DNA from: Bacillota bacterium
GTDB taxonomy: Bacteria > Bacillota > Sulfobacillia > JAJZIM01 > JAJZBP01
Reading direction: 5' to 3'
NCBI GenBank assembly: GCA_021798855.1
Contig: JAJZBP010000044.1
Coordinates: 1 to 11,981, forward strand
DNA length: 11,981 nucleotides
Part shown: positions 6,450-11,437 of the stretch, piece by piece
How positions within the stretch are numbered: position 1 is the first letter of the stretch
How the letters are laid out: each line of letters starts with the position of its first letter
The notes under the pieces: generated by a model
What the model was told of the DNA's origin: nothing
Seen by the model: the letters and a program-made list of their open reading frames with translations, nothing else
Database searches by the model: none
Made by a program: the position numbers and the translations under genes

Positions 6450-6740
6450 TTAGCCCTTCAGGGCCGTCCAGGTTTCGGTATTTTCCAGGGGGCTGCCGGG
6501 GTGATCGGTCGAGAATTTGGCGGCCAACTGCTCTTTGGATTCCTGATGGGCGGGATCGGGAACAATGCAGGTGACGGGGCATACGTCCACGCACTGCTGG
6601 CTGGCGTAGAAGCCGTAGCACTCCGTGCACTTATCGGGGTCGATGATGAAGATGTCGTCCCCCGAAGTGATGGCTTCGTTGGGGCATTCTCCCTCGCAAG
6701 CCCCGCAAGCGATGCATTCTTCGTTGATCAACAGAGCCAA
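6450..6740 (-). CDS. Alvin-type 2[4Fe-4S] ferredoxin (YfhL-like)
   Basis: This is a small cytoplasmic electron carrier of 96 aa. The first cluster motif is C9-x2-C12-x2-C15-x3-C19-P. The second has the widened spacing C38-x2-C41-x8-C50-x3-C54, which defines the Alvin (Allochromatium-type) group that includes E. coli YfhL; an extra Cys58 follows. Conserved family segments are also present: M-A-L-L-I-N-E-E-C at the start, E-C-P-N-E-A-I, D-K-C-T-E-C, and D-P-A-H after the second cluster. Ferredoxins of this group have very low potentials, and their partners are usually unknown. TTG 6740 is chosen over GTG 6746 because it gives the family's usual N-terminus and an 8-base spacing from AAAGGAG. The gene appears monocistronic, with its own promoter (6833-6862) and terminator. 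The last 20 residues are variable and polar. Confidence 0.92.
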   Translation of the reverse strand: MALLINEECIACGACEGECPNEAITSGDDIFIIDPDKCTECYGFYASQQCVDVCPVTCIVPDPAHQESKEQLAAKFSTDHPGSPLENTETWTALKG

Positions 6741-6832
6741 GAACACCGCTCCTTTCCTTGAAAGATGGTAAAAGGTGACCGGAAAAGGCCCTTCCCGAGG
6801 GCGAAAAGAGATTGGGGAAAACAGCCTGCCCT

Positions 6833-6862
6833 ATGATAACAACCAACCGCGCCGGTGGTCAA
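6833..6862 (-). promoter_or_regulatory. SigA-type promoter for the ferredoxin gene
   Basis: On the - strand, TTGACC (6862-6857) is followed by an 18-base spacer and TATCAT (6838-6833). Both hexamers are close to TTGACA/TATAAT. Transcription would begin near 6825, leaving an untranslated leader of about 85 bases before the TTG start. The leader contains only a small stem (GCCCT/AGGGC). Confidence 0.6.
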
Positions 6863-7193
6863 GATGGGTTGAAAAGTTTTTAAGCGACATGGAGCGACAT
6901 GGAGCGCGACATGAATTCCTTCCCCACCATACCCTTTTTCGCCCATCCGGAGGCCAGGTGGACTCCCGGTGGAGTATTCGTGGTATGATATTTCCAACGC
7001 GAGGGGAAAGGTGGTGATGATTCCGCAGGCGATGAGGAGGCGTGATGATCCTGGGTTCGCCACCCGCCCACGGTTGATTCCCATGTCGCGGCGATCCGGG
7101 CGCAGTTTCATCCGGGCCGAAAGTGGAGCACCGCGGCGCCGGCAGGAAGCCGCTTGACGATTATCGTCGAATGTTCGCAGCGGGAGGAATGAT
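6863..7193. other. Intergenic regulatory region between ferredoxin and transaldolase
   Basis: No convincing gene is seen here. The stretch contains three direct copies of GCGACATG (6884, 6894, 6906), an extended -10 candidate on + at 6981-6989, and a 13-bp palindrome GACGATTATCGTC (7156-7168). A frame of 46 codons runs from ATG 7017 to 7157, with GGGGAAAGG 5 bases upstream, but its Arg/Pro-rich product looks like chance coding. The region probably carries the promoter and leader of the transaldolase gene. Confidence 0.4.
6981..6989 (+). promoter_or_regulatory. Candidate extended -10 promoter toward the transaldolase
   Basis: TGGTATGAT is an extended -10 element (TG, one base, then TATGAT at 6984-6989). 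No good -35 stands at 17 bases; TGGACT at 6959 is 19 bases away. Transcription would start near 6996 and give a leader of about 250 bases before the transaldolase. Confidence 0.35.
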
Positions 7194-7247
7194 GTGAAAA
7201 ATCCATTCCGTCCATTCCGTCCCAAACGAAAGGAGAACAATTTCTGA
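7194..7247 (+). CDS. Possible 17-codon leader peptide coupled to transaldolase
   Basis: GTG at 7194 follows GGGAGGA (7182-7188) and encodes the basic, aromatic peptide MKNPFRPFRPKRKENNF. Its TGA overlaps the transaldolase ATG as TGATG, the usual geometry for translational coupling. The coding bases include a tandem 9-mer, CCATTCCGT at 7203 and 7212, which makes the repeated P-F-R. Two further ATGs (7189, 7192) at the same SD are followed at once by stop codons. Support is start context and overlap only. Confidence 0.3.
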   Translation: MKNPFRPFRPKRKENNF

Positions 7248-7912
7248 TGCGCCTTTTTCTGGACACCGCCAATCTGGATGAGATCAAGAAGGTTGCGGCG
7301 TGGGGCGTGTTGGGTGGGGTTACCACCAACCCAACCCTGGTGGCCAAAGAGGGAGCGGATTTTCATCGCCGCATTCGGGATATCGCCGCCGTGGTGGACG
7401 GCCCCATCAGCGCGGAAGTGCTGGCCACCGACGCGTCCGGAATGGTGCGGGAAGCGGAGATCCTGGCTACCCTTGCCCCCAACGTGGTGATCAAGGTTCC
7501 CGTCGGCGAAGCGGGACTGACGGCGGCTGCGGAACTTTCCAGCCGGGGGATCCCGACCAACGTGACCTTGATTTTTTCTGCCAACCAGGCGTTGTTGGCC
7601 GCCCTGAGCGGAGCCACCTACGTTTCCCCTTTCGTTGGACGGTTGGACGACATTTCCCAGGACGGCATGGCGGTTGTCCGGGAAACCGTTGAGGTCTTCC
7701 GGCAGGGAGGATTCGCGACGCAGGTTATCGCCGCCAGCATCCGTCACCCGATCCACGTCCTGGACGCAGCGAAATGTGGGGCTCATGTGGCCACGGTGCC
7801 CTTTAAGGTGCTCCAGGTGATGTTGCACCATCCATTGACCGATGTGGGAGTTGCGCATTTCCTCGCGGATTGGGAAAAAGCCAAGGCTCACCTAACGAGC
7901 GCCGAGAGTTGA
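7247..7912 (+). CDS. tal: Transaldolase, small TalC/YwjH type
   Basis: This cytoplasmic enzyme of the non-oxidative pentose phosphate pathway moves a dihydroxyacetone unit between sugar phosphates. The 221-aa length fits the small decameric class shared by fructose-6-phosphate aldolase (FSA) and Bacillus YwjH. The (beta/alpha)8 barrel shows L-F-L-D-T-A (3-8), V-T-T-N-P-T (25-30), the Schiff-base Lys83 in V-I-K-V-P-V, and Y-V-S-P-F-V-G-R-L-D-D (125-135). At the positions that separate the two activities it carries Glu57 (S-A-E-V) and Phe129 (S-P-F-V). E. coli FsaA has Gln and Tyr there, so transaldolase is favoured over aldolase; this rests on remembered family alignments. SD AAAGGAG lies at 7229-7235, 11 bases before ATG. 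In Bacillus the orthologue also lies upstream of rpmE and prfA, which this order resembles. Confidence 0.92.
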   Translation: MRLFLDTANLDEIKKVAAWGVLGGVTTNPTLVAKEGADFHRRIRDIAAVVDGPISAEVLATDASGMVREAEILATLAPNVVIKVPVGEAGLTAAAELSSRGIPTNVTLIFSANQALLAALSGATYVSPFVGRLDDISQDGMAVVRETVEVFRQGGFATQVIAASIRHPIHVLDAAKCGAHVATVPFKVLQVMLHHPLTDVGVAHFLADWEKAKAHLTSAES

Positions 7913-7924
7913 GCCGAGAGTTGA
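7901..7924 (+). repeat. Tandem 12-bp duplication across the transaldolase stop
   Basis: GCCGAGAGTTGA occurs twice back to back (7901-7912 and 7913-7924). The first copy supplies the last three sense codons and the TGA. The duplication therefore does not alter the protein but gives a second in-frame stop 12 bases on. Confidence 0.9.
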
Positions 7925-7969
7925 GCGGTAGAAGACGAAAGAGGGGCGGTGGTTCTCCCGATGATTGTC

Positions 7970-7992
7970 GCGGCAAATTCCGAAGAATCCGC
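7970..7992 (-). terminator. Weak UUCG-capped hairpin downstream of the 85-aa gene
   Basis: On the - strand, GCGGATTC is followed by the loop TTCG, then GAAT, a 3-base bulge and CCGC. The C(UUCG)G cap is an especially stable RNA tetraloop. It lies 22 bases past the stop of the - strand gene but has no T-tract, so a 3'-end stabiliser or processing site is as likely as a terminator. Confidence 0.3.
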
Positions 7993-8013
7993 TACTCCCG
8001 CATCCCGGATCCG

Positions 8014-8271
8014 TCAATAACCGTACTTGCGCGACAGGTCGCCGGGTGGGCAGGGATTGCAGCTCAACCGTTTGTGGATTTTCCTTGGCTGGCTTTCAAC
8101 CAGCCACTCTTCCAACGTCGCCGCCGCCCGCGCGGCGGCGTCCCCCGCAACCTCCTCCGACGCTTCCTGTGCGCAGAGCACGACTTCGAAAAAATAGCGA
8201 CAGTCCGCGCATTTGCCTGATTTCCTCGCTGCCTGCAACCGTTCCACCAGTGTGCCGAGATCCATCTCCAC
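8014..8271 (-). CDS. Small cysteine-containing protein of unknown family
   Basis: I do not recognise this family. The 85-aa product has an amphipathic N-terminal helix (L-G-T-L-V-E-R-L-Q), then C21-x2-C24 in K-C-A-D-C-R-Y-F-F and Cys33. An alanine-rich acidic helix (38-60) follows, then a basic stretch, and C71-x2-C74-P-P-G near the C-terminus. Two C-x2-C pairs are enough to bind zinc or a metal cluster; this is inference. GTG 8271 is chosen because a G-rich SD (GGAGGGG within 8279-8290) precedes it at normal spacing; ATG 8265 or 8292 are alternatives. It is convergent with transaldolase and divergent from rpmE across a pyrimidine-rich gap. Sensible amino-acid composition and the cysteine pairs suggest a real gene, but no homologue is known to me. 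Confidence 0.6.
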   Translation of the reverse strand: MEMDLGTLVERLQAARKSGKCADCRYFFEVVLCAQEASEEVAGDAAARAAATLEEWLVESQPRKIHKRLSCNPCPPGDLSRKYGY

Positions 8272-8540
8272 CGAATTTCCCCCCTCCCCCATTCCGCCAC
8301 TATTTCTTAAACACATACCTTTCTATTGCTACCCAATACATCCCTGCTTGGCTCCGATTTTCCCGCTGTTACCCGCCCTTTCCACCCCCCCCCGTTTTTC
8401 CGCTCGTTCCCGCCCGTTGTCGCCCGCTTCGTTCGGTGCCGCTTCGTTTTTCCACCCCACCCCGCCCTCATTCCACCTCGCCCCGCGACTTGACCCACCC
8501 CCTGCCCGAACCCCGCCGGGTTATTTCCCGTAGCCCGGAT
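8272..8540. other. Pyrimidine-rich divergent intergenic region
   Basis: No gene is seen on either strand. The + strand is overwhelmingly C and T, including nine consecutive C at 8385-8393. On the - strand, G-tracts at 8372-8393 and at 8455-8467 plus 8481-8484 could form G-quadruplexes in the leader of the 85-aa gene. CGCTTCGTT is repeated at 8425 and 8440. Confidence 0.6.
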
Positions 8541-8544
8541 CTTG

Positions 8545-8553
8545 TGTTATACT
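8545..8553 (+). promoter_or_regulatory. Extended -10 promoter of the rpmE-prfA operon
   Basis: TGTTATACT matches the extended -10 consensus (TG, one base, TATACT at 8548-8553). The -35 position holds only TTTCCC (8524-8529, spacer 18), a poor match, which is common for extended -10 promoters. Transcription from about 8560 would leave a leader of roughly 38 bases before rpmE. Confidence 0.55.
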
Positions 8554-8597
8554 CGCTGGCGGACCGAAAAAACAGGCGAAAAGGAGATGAACAACGA

Positions 8598-8795
8598 GTG
8601 AAAACGGATATCCACCCAACCTACCAATTGACCACGGTCACCTGTGGTTGCGGTGCGGCCTATACCGTGGGTTCCACCAAGAAAACCATGAAGGTGGATG
8701 TGTGCGCCAAGTGTCACCCCTTCTACACCGGCAAACAGCGGATCGTGGACGCGGGCGGCCGAGTGGAGCGTTTCAAAAAGCGTTATGGTCTATGA
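8598..8795 (+). CDS. rpmE: 50S ribosomal protein L31, zinc-binding type
   Basis: L31 belongs to the large ribosomal subunit and helps bridge it to the small subunit. The 65-aa product starts M-K-T-D-I-H-P-T-Y and carries four cysteines (C16-x-C18 and C36-x2-C39). It is therefore the zinc-containing C+ form, not the zinc-independent paralogue made under zinc limitation. The family segments C-H-P-F-Y-T-G-K-Q and G-R-V-E-R-F-K-K-R-Y are present. GTG 8598 is fixed by AAGGAGATG (8581-8589) and the conserved N-terminus. It is the first gene of the release-factor operon and is followed after 66 bases by prfA, as in many Bacillota. A small GAACC/GGTTC stem overlaps the stop (8794-8807), without a T-run. 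Confidence 0.97.
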   Translation: MKTDIHPTYQLTTVTCGCGAAYTVGSTKKTMKVDVCAKCHPFYTGKQRIVDAGGRVERFKKRYGL

Positions 8796-8861
8796 ACCGG
8801 CGGGTTCACGGTTAAGGCTTGGTGTGGCCGAGGTGCGGTGCGGCGAGGTGGTGGAAGCTGA

Positions 8862-9938
8862 ATGTTCACTGACCTTGATGCGGTGGTGGAACGCTACGAA
8901 GACCTGTCCCGGCAATTGATCGACCCCGGCATTCTGGCCGATCAGGGCAGATACCGCGAACTGGCCAAGGAACGGTCCCGCTTGGAGGAAGTGGTTACCT
9001 GCTACCGTTCTTTCCGTCGAGTGGAGGCGGAGGAGGACGACGCCAGGGATCTCCTCGCAAGTCCGGACGAGGACTTGGTTTTCTTGGCCAAAGAGGAGTT
9101 GGAAAGCCTCCAGGAGAAAAAGGCGACGCTTTCCGCCCAATTGCGCCGCCTGCTTTTGCCTCGTGACCCGCGGGACGAGAAGAACGTGATCGTCGAGATC
9201 CGGGCCGGCACCGGAGGGGAGGAAGCCGCCCTTTTCGCCGCCGATCTGTGCCGGGCCTACAGCCGTTACGCCGAGCGGCACAACTGGCGGGTTGAGGTGC
9301 TTGATGCCAATCCCACCGACATCGGCGGCTTCAAGGAAGTCATCCTGGGGATCGCCGGCCAGGGGGCCTTCAGCCGGCTCAAATTCGAGAGCGGCGTCCA
9401 CCGGGTGCAGCGCATCCCGGACACCGAGGCGAGCGGGAGGATCCACACCTCCGCGGCCACGGTGGCGGTGCTGCCGGAGGCCGAAGAAGTGGACGTGGCC
9501 ATCAACCCGGACGACCTGAGAATTGACACCCTGCGCTCCGGTGGCGCGGGCGGTCAGCACGTCAACAAAACCGAATCGGCGGTGCGCATCACCCACCTGC
9601 CCACCGGCATCGTCGTCATGAGCCAGGATGAGCGATCCCAGCACAAGAACAAAGACAAAGGCATGCGCGTCCTGCGCGCCCGGCTCCTCGACCTGCGTGA
9701 GCGGGAGGCCGCCCAAAGCATCGGCACCCTGCGTCGCTCCCAGGTTGGATCGGGCGACCGCAGCGAACGCATCCGCACGTACAATTTCCCCCAGGGTCGC
9801 GTCACCGACCACCGTATCGGCCTGACCCTCTACCGCTTGCCCGCCGCCCTGGACGGCGACCTGGACGAGTTGATCGACGCCCTGATCACCCGCGACGAGA
9901 GCGAAAAACTGAAGGCCGACGAGGGGCTGGGGGCATGA
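8862..9938 (+). CDS. prfA: Peptide chain release factor 1
   Basis: RF1 reads UAA and UAG in the ribosomal A site and triggers hydrolysis of peptidyl-tRNA. The 358-aa length is normal. The N-terminal helical domain is followed by the core with R-A-G-T-G-G-E-E-A (114-122). The stop-codon recognition loop reads P186-D-T188, the PxT form that defines RF1 (E. coli has PAT). The catalytic G230-G231-Q232 sits in S-G-G-A-G-G-Q-H-V-N-K-T, and the final stretch R-S-E-R-I-R-T-Y-N-F-P-Q-G-R-V-T-D-H-R is intact. The SD before ATG 8862 is weak (GGTGG/GGAAG), so expression may rely partly on rpmE transcript flow. The downstream prmC product methylates this glutamine, and the two genes overlap. Confidence 0.98.
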   Translation: MFTDLDAVVERYEDLSRQLIDPGILADQGRYRELAKERSRLEEVVTCYRSFRRVEAEEDDARDLLASPDEDLVFLAKEELESLQEKKATLSAQLRRLLLPRDPRDEKNVIVEIRAGTGGEEAALFAADLCRAYSRYAERHNWRVEVLDANPTDIGGFKEVILGIAGQGAFSRLKFESGVHRVQRIPDTEASGRIHTSAATVAVLPEAEEVDVAINPDDLRIDTLRSGGAGGQHVNKTESAVRITHLPTGIVVMSQDERSQHKNKDKGMRVLRARLLDLREREAAQSIGTLRRSQVGSGDRSERIRTYNFPQGRVTDHRIGLTLYRLPAALDGDLDELIDALITRDESEKLKADEGLGA

Positions 9939-10768
9939 CGGCGCGGGAGGCCCTTTTGTTTGGGGGCCGCCTGTTGGGCGGCGGGAGGGGCCGGGAAGTG
10001 GCGCTAATCCTGGCCGGAGCCTGCGCTTGGCCCGTGGAGCGCCTGTTCCTTGAGCCTTCCCGGCCCCTGGAACCCGTGGCCTGGGAACGTTACCGGGACA
10101 ATTTAAAAAAAAGGTTTGCCGGTGTTCCCCTCCAGTATCTTCTGGGGGAGGCTGGCTTTTGGTCGTTGAGTTTGCGGGTTGATCCCCGCGTCCTCGTTCC
10201 CCGCCCCGAGACTGAGACCCTGGTCGAAACGGTGCTGGAACTGGCCGACGGGCTGGAGCGGCCCCGGATCGCCGACGTCGGAACCGGGAGTGGCTGCATC
10301 GGCCTGGCCTTGGCCGTCGAGCTTCCGCACGCCCGCATCCATGCTACCGATGTCTCCGCGGATGCCTTGGCGGTGGCCCGGGAAAACGCCGCGGCCTGCG
10401 GCGCGACCAACGTCTTCTTCCACCGGGGGGATCTCTTGGCCGCCCTTCCCGACGAGATCAAATTGAACTTCCTGGTCTCCAACCCCCCCTACGTCGCCAC
10501 CGGGGATCTGCCCGGCCTTCCCCCCGAGGTGCGGGCCGAACCGCGTCTGGCCCTGGATGGCGGCGGGGACGGCCTTTATTTTTACCGCCGCCTCCTGGCG
10601 GATGGAGTCGACCGGGTGCGACCAGGGGGCTTGGCGGTTTTGGAATTGGGTTTCGGGCAGGGGCCGGCCGTGCGGGAATTGGCCCGCGGCACGCCGTGGC
10701 GCCCCCTGCCGTTCCGGGACGATTTGGCGGGAATCGAGCGGGTGGCCGTTTTCCGGCGGGAGCCCTGA
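9935..10768 (+). CDS. prmC: Release factor glutamine methyltransferase
   Basis: PrmC (HemK) transfers a methyl group from S-adenosylmethionine to the glutamine of the GGQ motif in release factors, raising termination efficiency. The 277-aa protein has the helical N-terminal domain ending in V-P-L-Q-Y-L-L-G (64-71) and R-P-E-T-E (90-94). The SAM-binding motif is V-G-T-G-S-G-C-I-G (115-123), and the catalytic N183-P-P-Y186 holds the substrate amide. Its ATG overlaps the prfA stop in ATGA, so translation is coupled to that of its substrate. The N-terminal region (10-40) is more Gly/Arg-rich than usual but of normal length. Confidence 0.97.
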   Translation: MTAREALLFGGRLLGGGRGREVALILAGACAWPVERLFLEPSRPLEPVAWERYRDNLKKRFAGVPLQYLLGEAGFWSLSLRVDPRVLVPRPETETLVETVLELADGLERPRIADVGTGSGCIGLALAVELPHARIHATDVSADALAVARENAAACGATNVFFHRGDLLAALPDEIKLNFLVSNPPYVATGDLPGLPPEVRAEPRLALDGGGDGLYFYRRLLADGVDRVRPGGLAVLELGFGQGPAVRELARGTPWRPLPFRDDLAGIERVAVFRREP

Positions 10769-10769
10769 A

Positions 10770-11417
10770 ATGCCCAAAATCCTGAAGGTGGATCCTTTGT
10801 GCCCCGACGCGACCGTTTTGGCGGAAGGGGCGCGGATCCTGGCGGACGGAGGGTTGGTCGTTTTCCCCACCGAGACCGTTTACGGGTTGGCGGCCGATCC
10901 GGACAACGCCGCGGCGGTCGAGCGGGTTTTCGTCGCCAAAGGCCGCCTGGCGGGCAAACCCCTCAGTCTGCACCTGGCCACCGCCGAACAGGCGGAGCGG
11001 TTCACCCTGGCTCCTTCCTCCGCTTTCCAACTGGCCGCCGCCGCTTTTTGGCCCGGCCCCCTCGCGGCGGTCCTGCGTCGCGCACCGGCTTGCCCGCCCT
11101 GGATCGCCGCGGGGCTGGAAACGGTCTCCCTGCGCCTGCCCGACCACCCGGTGGCGCGCGGCCTGGCCGCCGCCTTGGGGCGGCCTCTGGCCGGCACCAG
11201 CGCCAACCGTTCCGGGCGGACCAGTCCCGCCACTGCCGCCGCGGCCTTGGCCGATCTTGGCGACCGGGTCGACCTGATTTTGGATGCAGGTCCCTGCCCC
11301 TTGGGGGTGGCTTCCACGGTGGTGGATTTCACCGTCGACCCGCCGGTCATCCTGCGCTTGGGAATCCTTACGGTTGAAGCCTTGCGCGCTTGTTTTGGCG
11401 AGGTGGTCCCGCGCTGA
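10770..11417 (+). CDS. tsaC: Threonylcarbamoyl-AMP synthase (YrdC domain only)
   Basis: The enzyme makes threonylcarbamoyl-AMP from threonine, bicarbonate and ATP, the first step of the t6A37 modification in ANN-decoding tRNAs. YrdC-domain signatures are F-P-T-E-T-V-Y-G-L (32-40), K-G-R with K-P-L (57-65), W-P-G-P-L (94-98), T-S-A-N-R-S-G (143-149) and S-T-V-V-D (182-186). At 215 aa it lacks the C-terminal Sua5 domain found in the roughly 340-aa Bacillus YwlC, so it resembles the TsaC form. ATG 10770 is one base after the prmC stop, with GGCGGGAG just upstream; the frame is open further 5' but overlaps prmC. The link with prfA/prmC is common in Bacillota and ties two translation-fidelity functions together. 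Confidence 0.95.
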   Translation: MPKILKVDPLCPDATVLAEGARILADGGLVVFPTETVYGLAADPDNAAAVERVFVAKGRLAGKPLSLHLATAEQAERFTLAPSSAFQLAAAAFWPGPLAAVLRRAPACPPWIAAGLETVSLRLPDHPVARGLAAALGRPLAGTSANRSGRTSPATAAAALADLGDRVDLILDAGPCPLGVASTVVDFTVDPPVILRLGILTVEALRACFGEVVPR

Positions 11418-11437
11418 TGAGAAAGGAGCCGGGAAAC

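Noticed and set aside
7017..7157. 46-codon ORF between ferredoxin and transaldolase
   Set aside because: It has a reasonable SD, but the Arg/Pro-rich product lacks any domain pattern, so it is kept only as a note in the regulatory region.
7154..7159. TTGACG as a -35 for the transaldolase
   Set aside because: At 16-19 bases downstream there is only GC-rich sequence, with no -10 match.
7168..7177. CGAATGTTCG as a LexA/DinR box
   Set aside because: The half-sites are too close: the Bacillota box needs GAAC and GTTC separated by four bases.
6728..7891. 387-codon open frame on the - strand across the transaldolase and its upstream region
   Set aside because: It lies antisense to a clearly conserved enzyme, its product has no recognisable pattern, and it covers the ferredoxin promoter. 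It is a GC-rich shadow frame.
8490..8495. TTGACC as the -35 of rpmE
   Set aside because: No -10 stands 16-19 bases downstream; the TATACT element is 52 bases away.
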